Assembly: GCA_938023085.1 (NCBI GenBank)
Contig: CALHDP010000104.1
Coordinates: 1-32,137, forward strand
Length of the DNA: 32,137 nt
Direction of reading: 5' to 3'
DNA from: an uncultured Collinsella sp.
GTDB taxonomy: Bacteria > Actinomycetota > Coriobacteriia > Coriobacteriales > Coriobacteriaceae
In this document: positions 16,078 through 24,531 of the stretch, one piece after another
How positions within the stretch are numbered: position 1 is the first letter of the stretch
How the letters are laid out: each line of letters opens with the position of its first letter
Position numbers and translations under genes: made by a program
Notes under the pieces: model-generated
The model's input: the letters and a program-made list of their open reading frames with translations, nothing else
What the model was told of the DNA's origin: nothing
The model's database searches: none

Positions 16078-16975
16078 TGCAAAGAAACGTGGCGGATTGG
16101 GACGTGGACTCAATGCTTTGGTCTCAGAGGCCGAGTATGAGACCGGTGGTTCGGCTGCATCCGCTTCAAAGGCTGCATCTGAAACGAAACTACCTATTGA
16201 GGATATTGTTCCCAACCCAAACCAGCCGCGAATTCACTTTAACGAAACTGAACTTCGCGAGTTGAGCGAGTCAATCCAAGAACATGGCGTTTTGCAGCCG
16301 CTATTGGTTCGCAAGCATGGAAACGGCTATGAGATCATCGCTGGTGAGCGTCGTTACCAGGCGTCAAAGCTTGCTGGTCTTGAGGAGCTGCCTGTCATCA
16401 TTAAAGATGTTAGTGATGAAGAGATGCTTGCTCTTGCTCTTATCGAAAACCTTCAGCGTTCTGATTTGAATCCCGTCGAAGAGGCTAAAGGCTATCGCCA
16501 GCTTATCGATGCCAGCGGTATGACCCAGGAAGCATTGTCGAGGGCAGTCAGTAAGTCACGCTCTGCAATTACAAACTCGCTACGCCTTCTCGATCTCCCC
16601 GAAGTTGTTCAGCAGATGATTTTTGAGGGCAAACTTACTGCTGGTCATGCACGTGCGATTCTTGCAGTTCCCTATGAGGATGCACGAATTCGACTAGCAG
16701 AGAAAGTTGTTGCGGAGGGCCTTTCCGTAAGAGCGACAGAAAATCTTGCTCCGTTGTTTTCTGCCGGAGAGACACCTAAAACGCCTAGACCTGCAACGCC
16801 TCAGTCTTTTAAAAAGGCTGCCCGTGTGCTTCGTCAGGTATTTAATACCAACGTGCGTGTGAAGAGCTCGCGTGGAAAGAATAAGATTGAGATTGAGTTT
16901 AAAGACGAGGAAGAGCTCTCTCGTATTCTTGGCGAAATGATTCAGTTTGATCAAGGAGGCCAGGATGAGGAATAA
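16070..16975 (+). CDS. parB: Chromosome partitioning protein ParB (Spo0J)
   Basis: ParB is the CTP-dependent clamp that loads at parS and recruits ParA and SMC. The 301-residue product has a short N-terminal region that would contact ParA (KKRGGLGRGLNAL), the CTP-binding GERRYQA motif (92-98) and ALIENLQRSDLNPVEEA. A parS-reading helix-turn-helix lies in MTQEALSRAVSKSRSAITN (near 148-166), and the C-terminal dimerisation domain is present. GTG start with GAGGTGA upstream, overlapping the parA stop. Confidence 0.97.
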   Translation: MPSAKKRGGLGRGLNALVSEAEYETGGSAASASKAASETKLPIEDIVPNPNQPRIHFNETELRELSESIQEHGVLQPLLVRKHGNGYEIIAGERRYQASKLAGLEELPVIIKDVSDEEMLALALIENLQRSDLNPVEEAKGYRQLIDASGMTQEALSRAVSKSRSAITNSLRLLDLPEVVQQMIFEGKLTAGHARAILAVPYEDARIRLAEKVVAEGLSVRATENLAPLFSAGETPKTPRPATPQSFKKAARVLRQVFNTNVRVKSSRGKNKIEIEFKDEEELSRILGEMIQFDQGGQDEE

Positions 16976-17219
16976 GATTTTAACAGCGATTGCATTGGCG
17001 ACGACTGTCGCGGCTGGTGCCTTTGCTGGCTATAAGATCGCGACAGACGCTGAACTTCGAGGTCGTTTGCTTCGTGGCGCGCAAGATATCGTCGATACTT
17101 CCAAAAAGAAAATGGATGTTATGACGGAAGATGTTGCCATGCGTACTGCTCAGGTAACGAAGAATCCCAAGATTAATCAAGGTTGGGTCAGCAACCAATG
17201 GGAAAATGTAGGCTATTAG
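16965..17219 (+). CDS. Small membrane-anchored protein co-transcribed with parAB
   Basis: An 84-residue protein of unknown function. One N-terminal hydrophobic segment (about 5-26, LTAIALATTVAAGAFAGYKI) precedes a charged helical part (residues ~30-60) and a C-terminus ending in QGWVSNQWENVGY. The general plan recalls YtxH-like small proteins, without clear homology. ATG at 16965 overlaps the parB stop by 11 bp and has AAGGAGG five bases upstream, so it is a real, coupled gene. It is last in the parAB transcript before a terminator. A membrane-linked role in segregation or cell envelope work is only a guess. Confidence 0.85.
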   Translation: MRNKILTAIALATTVAAGAFAGYKIATDAELRGRLLRGAQDIVDTSKKKMDVMTEDVAMRTAQVTKNPKINQGWVSNQWENVGY

Positions 17220-17247
17220 GTACCTAACAATTACTCAGCATATATTG

Positions 17248-17289
17248 AGGGGTCCTTGTCTGGTTCACGAGACAAGGACCCCTTATTTT
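17248..17289 (+). terminator. Rho-independent terminator after the parAB operon
   Basis: A perfect 14-bp stem (17248-17261 with 17270-17283), 8-base loop and the T-rich tail TATTTT follow the small membrane protein gene by 28 bases. Confidence 0.92.
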
Positions 17290-17333
17290 GGCCGTAGAAA
17301 ATAGGGCAGGTAGCAGCTGATTCAAAATTAAGG

Positions 17334-17380
17334 TCAATAAATGAAATGACCCCGGTTGCATATTCTGCAACCGGGGTCAT
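17334..17380 (-). terminator. Terminator of rlmN
   Basis: A perfect 15-bp stem (17346-17360 with 17366-17380) around a 5-base loop is followed on the minus strand by a T-rich tail (TTTCATTTATTG). It lies 38 bases past the leftward rlmN stop and faces the parAB terminator. Confidence 0.85.
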
Positions 17381-17384
17381 TCGA

Positions 17385-17400
17385 TGTTTCACATGAAACG
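17385..17400. promoter_or_regulatory. Degenerate parS-like site 3' of rlmN
   Basis: TGTTTCACATGAAACG matches parS at 14 of 16 positions and is located 2.1 kb from the perfect trio, between the rlmN stop and its terminator. It may be a weak ParB loading site. Confidence 0.55.
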
Positions 17401-17418
17401 TTTTGGGGTGCGACTCCC

Positions 17419-18471
17419 CTATGCGTTCTTCTGAACTTTGAAGCGCTGCTTCAGCTGTCCGCAAGCGGCGTCAATATCGTTACCACGGGAGTTACGAATC
17501 GTGGTCTCGATGCCACGGGACTCAAGACGACGCTGAAGATCCTCAACCTTATGAATCGGCGACGGCTTGAGCGGACTACCCTCGATGTCGTTAAGCTGAA
17601 TGAGGTTAACGTGGCACAGCGTTCCCTCGCAGAAGTCGCAGAGCGCCTGCATCTCGGGATTCGTATCGTTGACGCCTTCGATCATGGCATACTCATAGGT
17701 TGGGCGGCGGCCGGTCTTCTCGGTGTAGAGCTGAAGCGCCTCGTGAAGGCGAAGCAGCGTGTACTTCTTAACACCGGGCATGAGCTTATTGCGCGTCGAC
17801 TGGATGGCGGAATGCAGTGAAACAGCAAGCGTGAACTGCTCGGGGATGTCGGCAAATTTGCGAATACCGGGAATAACTCCACTGGTAGAGACGGTGAGGT
17901 GACGAGCACCGATACCGATGCCATCGGGGTCGTTGAGGATTCGCAACGCCTTGAGAACCTCGTCGTAGTTGGCAAACGGCTCGCCCTGGCCCATGAAGAC
18001 GACGCTCGTGGCGCGCTCGCCAAAGTCGTTGGATACATGAAGTACCTGGTCGACGATCTCTTGAGCGGTCAGAGAGCGCTTGAGGCCGTTGAGACCGGTA
18101 GCGCAAAAGGCGCAGCCCATGCCACAGCCTGCCTGGGTGGAAACGCAGACGGAAAGCTTGTTGCGACGGGGCATGCCGACAGTCTCGACGGAAACGCCGT
18201 CGTGGTATTCGAGCAGATACTTGCGCGAGCCATCTTTGGAAACTTGCTTGGTGAGTTCAGTCGGCGTGTCAAAGGCAAAAGCCTCTTTAAGCTGCTCGCG
18301 GAAAGCCTTGGGAAGGTTGGTCATATCGTCAAACGAACAAACGTTCTTCTCAAAGACCCATTCAATGAGCTGCTTCGCGCGGAAGGCGGGCTGGCCAAGT
18401 TCGGCCACGAGCTCGCGAATATCGTTTTGGCTCAAGTCGCGAATGTCCTGAGATTTAGTCCTGGGATTCAT
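17419..18471 (-). CDS. rlmN: Dual-specificity 23S rRNA/tRNA adenine-C2 methyltransferase RlmN
   Basis: This radical-SAM enzyme makes m2A2503 in 23S rRNA and m2A37 in some tRNAs. The 350-residue product has the radical-SAM cluster motif CGMGCAFC (C116, C120, C123), the N-terminal helical domain, GQGEPFANYDEV, and the C-terminal methyl-carrying cysteine (C337 in DAACGQL). Cfr-type resistance enzymes share the fold, but the length and N-terminal part fit RlmN. ATG at 18471 has AAAGG five bases upstream. The gene runs toward the origin, against replication, and shares an 85-bp divergent promoter region with ddl. Confidence 0.95.
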   Translation of the reverse strand: MNPRTKSQDIRDLSQNDIRELVAELGQPAFRAKQLIEWVFEKNVCSFDDMTNLPKAFREQLKEAFAFDTPTELTKQVSKDGSRKYLLEYHDGVSVETVGMPRRNKLSVCVSTQAGCGMGCAFCATGLNGLKRSLTAQEIVDQVLHVSNDFGERATSVVFMGQGEPFANYDEVLKALRILNDPDGIGIGARHLTVSTSGVIPGIRKFADIPEQFTLAVSLHSAIQSTRNKLMPGVKKYTLLRLHEALQLYTEKTGRRPTYEYAMIEGVNDTNPEMQALCDFCEGTLCHVNLIQLNDIEGSPLKPSPIHKVEDLQRRLESRGIETTIRNSRGNDIDAACGQLKQRFKVQKNA

Positions 18472-18486
18472 GGAAGCCTTTCGATT

Positions 18487-18516
18487 TTGGGGAAACGTAG
18501 AGGGTATCGCTACAAT
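18487..18516 (+). promoter_or_regulatory. Candidate promoter of ddl-dinG
   Basis: TTGGGG (18487-18492) and TACAAT (18511-18516) are separated by 18 bases, 41 bases before the ddl start. The -10 is good, the -35 weak. Confidence 0.45.
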
Positions 18517-18556
18517 ATGGTATCAGCTGCAGAAATTATAGAGGAGGAGTCTGCCC

Positions 18557-19522
18557 ATGCCGGGTAAAAGCCTAGAGAACATGCACGTAGCGGTCTTGGC
18601 GGGCGGTCATTCCGCTGAGCGCGAGATCTCGCTCAATTCGGGAAAGAACGTCGTGGTGGCACTGAAGGAAGCCGGCTACACCTCGGTGGAGCTGCTCGAC
18701 ACGGCTGCCGATGACTTTATGGTAACCATGGCGACCGGCGGTTTCGACGTGGCATTTATCGCCATGCACGGCGCCGGCGGTGAGGATGGCGCCATGCAGG
18801 GCGCCATGGAGACCCTGGGTATCCCCTACACGGCCTCGGGCGTGCTTGCCAGCGCCTGCGGTGCCGACAAGGAGGTCTCTAAGCTCCTGTACGCCAAGGC
18901 GGGCATTCCCATTGCCCCCGGCCTTGCGCTCGAGGTGGGCGATGAAGTCGATATCGATCATATCGTCGAGGTTTGTGGCGAGCGCTGCTTTGTGAAGCCG
19001 GCCGTCAACGGTTCCAGCTATGGCATTTCCCTGGTCCATGAGCCCTCCGAGCTGCCCGCGGCAATCGCCAAGGCGTTTGAGTACGGCGACAAAGTGCTGG
19101 TCGAGAAGTGCATCGAGGGTACCGAGATCACCGTCGGCGTATACGGTGAAGATGACGTGCGCGCTCTGCCGATTGTCGAGATACGCAAGCCCGAGGACTG
19201 TGAGTTCTACGATCTGGACGTGAAATATGTCGACCCTACGGACATCCATCGTATTCCGGCGCAGATTTCACCCGAGAATTACGCTCGCGCTCAGGAGCTT
19301 GCCTGTGCTGCTCACAAGGCCCTCGGTTGCCTGGGTATCTCGCGCAGCGACTTTATTGTGAGTGAGGACGGCCCCGTTATCCTCGAGACCAATACCATTC
19401 CCGGCATGACCGATACGTCGCTGTATCCGGATGAGATCCGCCACACCGACGACATGACGTTCCCGCAGATCTGTGACAGCCTGATCCGTATGGGCCTTCG
19501 TCGAGCGGGCATTGCATGCTAA
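18557..19522 (+). CDS. ddl: D-alanine--D-alanine ligase
   Basis: This cytoplasmic ATP-grasp enzyme joins two D-Ala for peptidoglycan precursors. The 321 residues include GGHSAEREISLNSG (near 16-29), the MHGAGGEDGAMQGAMET segment, the ATP-grasp loop VKPAVNGSSYGIS, and the metal-binding SRSDFIVSEDGPVILETNTI with its terminal Glu and Asn. Ordinary Ddl rather than a Van-type ligase is most likely. ATG at 18557 follows GGAGGAG. A second in-frame ATG eight codons on (MHVAVLAGG) is closer to some family starts but lacks a ribosome-binding site. It overlaps dinG by 7 bp. Confidence 0.95.
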   Translation: MPGKSLENMHVAVLAGGHSAEREISLNSGKNVVVALKEAGYTSVELLDTAADDFMVTMATGGFDVAFIAMHGAGGEDGAMQGAMETLGIPYTASGVLASACGADKEVSKLLYAKAGIPIAPGLALEVGDEVDIDHIVEVCGERCFVKPAVNGSSYGISLVHEPSELPAAIAKAFEYGDKVLVEKCIEGTEITVGVYGEDDVRALPIVEIRKPEDCEFYDLDVKYVDPTDIHRIPAQISPENYARAQELACAAHKALGCLGISRSDFIVSEDGPVILETNTIPGMTDTSLYPDEIRHTDDMTFPQICDSLIRMGLRRAGIAC

Positions 19523-22410
19523 TCGAGGACGCGGTTTCGTCAGGAACGCCGCAGTTTGTCATCGACTCCTATGCCACGCTTGCCGAACGCGCCAAAACGC
19601 AGTCCTTCGGCCTTATCGAGGAAGATGTGATTGTCCTCGATACCGAGACCACAGGTCTTTCGGTGCAGGACAACGAGCTGATCGAGATCTCGGCGGCCCG
19701 TCTTTCGGGCCGCGAGATCGTCGACCGCTTCGATACCTTCGTGCATCCCAAGCAGCTGATTCCCGCCGAGATTACCGAGCTCACGAGCATTACAAATGCC
19801 GATGTGGCAGATGCCCCGTCGGCCGTTGAGGCCGTCGCCGCTCTCGCCGATTTTGTCGGTGGTTGCCCGGTGATCGCACATAACGCCACGTTCGACCGCT
19901 CGTTTATCGAGTCGGTCAAAGGCGGCGTCAACGTGAGCGATATATGGATCGATTCGCTGGCGCTGTCGCGCATCGCGCTTCCGCGCCTGGCCTCGCACAA
20001 GCTGTCTTTTATGGCCGATCTGTTTGGCTGTGACTCGGTATCACACCGTGCCAATGCCGACGTCGACGCCCTGTGTGGCGTATGGCGCGTGTTACTCGTG
20101 GCGCTCACCGACTTGCCCCAGGGCCTCATGGCGCGCCTAGCCGACATGCATCCGGACGTGCCTTGGTCCTATCGTCCTATCTTCTCATTCTTGGCGGGGC
20201 AGAACCCTGGTTCTATCTTCTCTCTCAGCGCCGCTCGTGCTGACGTTCTCAAGGCCGATCGCGCCGACGATCGGGCGGACGCCGACGAACTGCCGGTCCT
20301 CAAGATGCCGAGTCGTGAGGAGATTGAGGCAGACTATGCGCCAGGTGGCCTGGTCAATCGCATGTATCCCACCTACGAGCCGCGTGATGAGCAGATCGCG
20401 ATGGCGCTCGAGGTCCGCGATGCGCTGGTCACGGGCACTCATCGTGTAATTGAGGCGGGCACAGGTGTCGGCAAATCGATGGCCTATCTGGTGCCTTTTG
20501 CCGAGGCAGCGCGCCGTAACAACATCACGGTTGGTGTTGCGACCAAATCAAACAATCTTGCCGACCAGCTCATGTACCATGAGCTGCCAAAACTTGCCGA
20601 GCAGCTGGACGGTGGTCTGTCATTTTGCGCTCTCAAGGGCTATGACCACTATCCGTGCCTGCGCAAGCTTGAGCGCATGAGCCGAGGCCAGGTCGAGATT
20701 ACCACCAAGCGCGATCCGGCGGACACGCTCACGGCGGTCGCGGTCATTATGGCGTACGTCTGCCAATCAGCCGATGGCGACCTCGACTCGCTCGGCATTC
20801 GGTGGCGCAGCGTCAACCGCCCCGACTTTACGACGGCCTCGCGCGAGTGTGCTCGTCGCCTCTGCCCGTTTTTCCCTGATAAATGTTTGGTCCACGGCGC
20901 TCGCCGTCGTGCGGCGCATGCCGATGTGGTGGTCACCAACCATTCCCTGCTGTTCCGCAATGTCGCGGCCGAGGGCAGGATTTTGCCTCCGATTCGTCAT
21001 TGGGTAATCGACGAGGCCCATTCCATCGAGCGCGAGGCGCGCCGTCAGTGGGCGCGCGTGGTGTCGGCGGACGAATCACGCGTTCTGTTTGAGCGCCTGG
21101 GTGGCTCGAGCACCGGTGCGCTAAGCCAGGTTTCCCGTGATTTGGCAACCTCCGAGGGCTCTACGCTCTATCTGGGCCTTACTGCCAAGGCAACGTCGAC
21201 GGTTGCGCGCGCGAGCATGGCAATCGCCGACGTGTTCGATGGCGTTCGCGAGCTCGGCCGCCGTGCGCGTGGGGGTTATGACAATGCCAATCTATGGATT
21301 GGCCCCGAGCTGCGCGAATCTGACGACTGGCATGATTTCTTACAGTCGGCCTACACTGGCATCGACGCATTGGAACAAGCTGACAAGAGCGTCGACGCGC
21401 TGGTGCAAGCCGTCGCCGCCGACAAGCCCGAGGTTGTTGTCGACCTGGGTGATATCTCGCGCCGCCTGCACGAGCTGGTCGAGAACCTCAAACTCATCAT
21501 TGATGGCACCGATGAACACTACGTGTATTCGCTGCAGGTCAATCGCAGGCTGCGTGCCGGCGGAGAGTCAATGACCGCAGAGCGCATCGACATTGGCGAG
21601 GCCTTGGCAACCGAATGGCTGCCCGAGGTTCACACGGCTATCTTTGCCTCGGCGACCATGACGGTGTCCAAAAGCTTTGAACACTTTAACCACGCGGTCG
21701 GCCTCGATCGCATCGGTGCTTCAACATCCTCATCGCTGCACTTGGACTCGAGCTACGACTTCGATTCGAACATGGCTGTAGTCGTTGCGGGCGATATCCC
21801 CGATCCGCGCGATCGTGAGAGCTATCTTACGGCGCTCGAGCGCGTGCTGGTCGACGCCCATCTTGCCATGGGCGGATCGGTACTCACGCTGTTCACCAAT
21901 CGGCGCGACATGGAAGACCTGTACGCCCGCGTTGAGCCCAAGATGGCCCGTGCGGGTCTGGAGCTCAACTGCCAGCAGCGCAACTCATCTCCTCGTCGCC
22001 TGCGCGACCGGTTTATCAATGAGCCGACCTCGTCGCTTTTTGCGCTTAAGGCCTTCTGGGAGGGGTTTGACGCCAGCGGCGAGACGCTGCGTTGCGTCAT
22101 CATTCCCAAGCTGCCGTTCTCGAGCCCCACGGACCCGCTCTCGTGCGAGCGCAACCTGCGCGAAGACCGCGCTTGGGCGCGCTATTCGCTGCCCGAGGCG
22201 GTGCTCGAGGTCAAGCAGGCGGCCGGCCGCCTTATCCGCTCGTCGACCGATTGCGGCGTGCTGATTCTGGCCGACCCGCGCCTGGTGACGAAGGGCTACG
22301 GAAAGAAGTTCTTAACGTCGCTGCCTACGAGCTCCTACCAGCGCATCGAATCGGCGCAGATCGGTCACTATCTGCGACTGTGGCGCGCACGTCACGAGCG
22401 GCGGCGCTAA
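19516..22410 (+). CDS. DnaQ-like exonuclease fused to DinG-family helicase
   Basis: The 964-residue protein joins a DEDDh 3'-5' exonuclease (LDTETTG near 40-46, HNATFDRSF near 121, HRANADVDALCGV near 176) to an XPD/DinG-type superfamily 2 helicase. The helicase part has Walker A EAGTGVGKS (near 313-321), DEAH box VIDEAHSIERE (near 496-506), and a final QAAGRLIRSSTDCGV motif. Four cysteines (HYPC, ECARRLC, DKC) lie between Walker A and DEAH where XPD and E. coli DinG bind a 4Fe-4S cluster. This suggests a cluster, unlike B. subtilis DinG. All exonuclease acidic residues are present, so both activities are likely. It starts inside the ddl stop (ATG at 19516) and ends tail to tail with a WYL gene. 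The annotation name dinG is widely used for such fusions. Confidence 0.9.
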   Translation: MLIEDAVSSGTPQFVIDSYATLAERAKTQSFGLIEEDVIVLDTETTGLSVQDNELIEISAARLSGREIVDRFDTFVHPKQLIPAEITELTSITNADVADAPSAVEAVAALADFVGGCPVIAHNATFDRSFIESVKGGVNVSDIWIDSLALSRIALPRLASHKLSFMADLFGCDSVSHRANADVDALCGVWRVLLVALTDLPQGLMARLADMHPDVPWSYRPIFSFLAGQNPGSIFSLSAARADVLKADRADDRADADELPVLKMPSREEIEADYAPGGLVNRMYPTYEPRDEQIAMALEVRDALVTGTHRVIEAGTGVGKSMAYLVPFAEAARRNNITVGVATKSNNLADQLMYHELPKLAEQLDGGLSFCALKGYDHYPCLRKLERMSRGQVEITTKRDPADTLTAVAVIMAYVCQSADGDLDSLGIRWRSVNRPDFTTASRECARRLCPFFPDKCLVHGARRRAAHADVVVTNHSLLFRNVAAEGRILPPIRHWVIDEAHSIEREARRQWARVVSADESRVLFERLGGSSTGALSQVSRDLATSEGSTLYLGLTAKATSTVARASMAIADVFDGVRELGRRARGGYDNANLWIGPELRESDDWHDFLQSAYTGIDALEQADKSVDALVQAVAADKPEVVVDLGDISRRLHELVENLKLIIDGTDEHYVYSLQVNRRLRAGGESMTAERIDIGEALATEWLPEVHTAIFASATMTVSKSFEHFNHAVGLDRIGASTSSSLHLDSSYDFDSNMAVVVAGDIPDPRDRESYLTALERVLVDAHLAMGGSVLTLFTNRRDMEDLYARVEPKMARAGLELNCQQRNSSPRRLRDRFINEPTSSLFALKAFWEGFDASGETLRCVIIPKLPFSSPTDPLSCERNLREDRAWARYSLPEAVLEVKQAAGRLIRSSTDCGVLILADPRLVTKGYGKKFLTSLPTSSYQRIESAQIGHYLRLWRARHERRR

Positions 22411-23324
22411 AGCGGACAGACGAGGGTTTTTGCCATATCGCACAGACTCTTTGACAGGGCGGGGTCATCCAAGATGCGGATGGCTCCGCCCGCTGCGATT
22501 ATCTGGCTCAGTAGCCAACGCTCGGAGCCGTAATGCACGGTTACCGTTGCCATGTCTGCCCCGCTGCGCTCGATTAGGGTGATGCCGGCCCAGTCCAGAT
22601 GCTCCGTCATATCGAATGGCATCAAGAGCTTTGCGCTACGCTGCGTTCGGGCAAGGGAATCGTGGAGGGATGCGACGCCCGGTGCGTGAGGCACGACGGA
22701 GTCTTCCGTCAAGGTGAGTCCCTCGATTTTATCCATGCGATAGGTGCGCTGCTCATCGACCGCGATGTCCCAGGCAATCAGGTATGTTTGGTCGCCGTTT
22801 ACCGTAATGCGCAAGGGGTCGACCAGACGCTCGCGTGGCCGCGCATCGTCCATCGAGCGATACGAGATGCGGCAGCGAACACCGTCCTGAATGGCGCAGC
22901 TCAGCTGCTGCCAGTGCGACCCGTGGTTGACGGTGTCAAAGACGCGCTGGTTATAGCCGAGCTCTTCGGGCAGAAGGGCATGTCGAATCCGAGCTGCCGT
23001 CTGCGGCTCGATCCCCAACGATTCAAGTTCATGGTTGAGCACAGCGCCTTCGGCGGCACTCAGGCGCAGCGGTAGCACACGTCCGGCGTCACCGGTGAGG
23101 ACCACACGCTCGCCGTGGCATTCGCAGATGATGCGCGCACCCGATTCTCGGTCCGCGAGCGTCGAGACGATCTCGAGAATCTCGTCGAGCGATACTCCCG
23201 TGATGTCAAAGCGGCCGCAAATTTCGGTTCGTGTCATGCCGCTCTCGCCGGCGGCGTAGAGGGCCTCCATGATGTCGATGGCGCGCGAGAGTCTCTGCTC
23301 GCTGGTGAGTTTACGCACGGGCAT
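22407..23324 (-). CDS. WYL-domain transcriptional regulator (PafC-like)
   Basis: A 305-residue regulator with an N-terminal winged helix (RLSRAIDIMEALYAAGESGMT, then TRTEICGRFDITG) and a WYL-type sensor domain in the middle (CRISYRSMDDARPRERLVDP, then TYLIAWDIAVDEQRTYRMDKI). WYL domains bind nucleic acid or nucleotide ligands. It overlaps the upstream WYL gene by 14 bp. I placed the start at ATG 23324; an in-frame TTG at 23345 would be seven codons longer. The stop overlaps the dinG stop by 3 bp. Tandem WYL regulators in actinobacteria include PafB and PafC, activators of the RecA-independent DNA-damage response; the comparison here rests on architecture only. Confidence 0.85.
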   Translation of the reverse strand: MPVRKLTSEQRLSRAIDIMEALYAAGESGMTRTEICGRFDITGVSLDEILEIVSTLADRESGARIICECHGERVVLTGDAGRVLPLRLSAAEGAVLNHELESLGIEPQTAARIRHALLPEELGYNQRVFDTVNHGSHWQQLSCAIQDGVRCRISYRSMDDARPRERLVDPLRITVNGDQTYLIAWDIAVDEQRTYRMDKIEGLTLTEDSVVPHAPGVASLHDSLARTQRSAKLLMPFDMTEHLDWAGITLIERSGADMATVTVHYGSERWLLSQIIAAGGAIRILDDPALSKSLCDMAKTLVCPL

Positions 23325-24333
23325 GCTCGTGCACCGTCCTTTCAATGAGGTGGTTCCACGCCTGCTTGAGCGATTTGGGGGCCATGGGCCTCATGCCGTC
23401 CATGGCGTGGGCCATGCAAAATGAGGCGGCGGCTTCAAGGTTGCGCACGTCAACGGTCCAGATCCATCCCGCATCGGTGTGTGCGAGCTCACCTCGCCCG
23501 CGCGTGAGGCCGTTGATCATATCGATCTGCGTCTGAGGGGCGAACGAGAACGTGGCTGCAACGGGCGGTCGGTCGGCGAAATCGAATTCAAAGAACAGAT
23601 AGTCGTTGAGATTGAAGTCCGCAGGGATGGCGTAGGCCTTCGAAGGACGCCAAGCGCGAACGATACGGTCGCAGCGGAATGTCCTGATGTCGTCGGTGAC
23701 ATTGTCGAGGCCGCAGAAGTACGCCACGCCCTCGCGTTCGAACATGCCGTAGACACAGACGGTACGTTCTTTCTGCTCGCCGCGTCCGTTCTGATATAAA
23801 AATCGCAGCGCGCATCGCTCGGCAAAGGCGCTCCATACCGCATCGACGGTGGGAGAGCGGCGAATCGGTGTTTCGTCCACCGTCGTCCCACCGGTGAGGT
23901 AGGCAATCTTGGAGCGAATATCGGCAAGCGGTGCGGCAAAAGTGGATGAGCCGGCCGCTAGCGTCTGGTCGATGGCGTTGAGCAGGATATCGGCGTCGTC
24001 TGCGGTGATGAGGCCGCCTGCAGCAAACGTGTGCTCGCGGTCGATTGTCCACGAGCTTTCCTCGGTCTCCTGCGCACCGGCGGGGCGAACCTCCTTGATT
24101 AAGATGCCACGCTCGAGCAGTTTGTCACGATCGCGCCGAAACTTGCGCTTATCCGAGTCGATATTGCCCGAGCCATATCCCAGGTCGGAATCCAAGACGA
24201 TCTGCTCGGTCGTCAGCGGTTCGGGGGAGCTGTTGAGCACAAAGAAAAGATTGAGGATGCGCTGAGCCGTTTTATCGAAACCGGGCTCCGAATTCCCCTT
24301 TTTAATTGTTGCGGTCGCGTCGCTTGCCGTCAT
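23311..24333 (-). CDS. WYL-domain transcriptional regulator (PafB-like), first of a tandem pair
   Basis: A 340-residue protein with an N-terminal winged helix (FDKTAQRILNLFFVLNSSPEPL, including a PLTTEQIV turn) and the WYL core FLYQNGRGEQKERTVCVYGM then RTFRCDRIVRA. It has a C-terminal WCX-like extension. ATG at 24333 follows GAGGA. The pair is transcribed leftward from a shared region with the rightward membrane protein gene at 24532. A DNA-damage or nucleotide-stress role is inferred from the WYL pair and from dinG next to it. No recognisable promoter boxes could be fixed in the 198-bp divergent region. Confidence 0.85.
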   Translation of the reverse strand: MTASDATATIKKGNSEPGFDKTAQRILNLFFVLNSSPEPLTTEQIVLDSDLGYGSGNIDSDKRKFRRDRDKLLERGILIKEVRPAGAQETEESSWTIDREHTFAAGGLITADDADILLNAIDQTLAAGSSTFAAPLADIRSKIAYLTGGTTVDETPIRRSPTVDAVWSAFAERCALRFLYQNGRGEQKERTVCVYGMFEREGVAYFCGLDNVTDDIRTFRCDRIVRAWRPSKAYAIPADFNLNDYLFFEFDFADRPPVAATFSFAPQTQIDMINGLTRGRGELAHTDAGWIWTVDVRNLEAAASFCMAHAMDGMRPMAPKSLKQAWNHLIERTVHEHARA

Positions 24334-24531
24334 AGAGTCCTCGCATGAGAAGGTGGTTTGCTGCCATGATTTTAGTCCGATATGGAGATTAGGCTATATC
24401 CTTGTCCGCTCGAGGCGTTAAGATGGCCCGAATTCGGTCGTTTGCGCTCGCTCGGGGTATACTTTCGACTATATACGGTTCTAATGTGCATGCATTGGGC
24501 CTATTTGTCGGATTATGGATGTGGAGCGCAC

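Noticed and set aside
24382..24531. An earlier start for the M28-like protein
   Set aside because: The extra 50 residues are not family-like and lack a ribosome-binding site; ATG at 24532 has GGAG five bases upstream.
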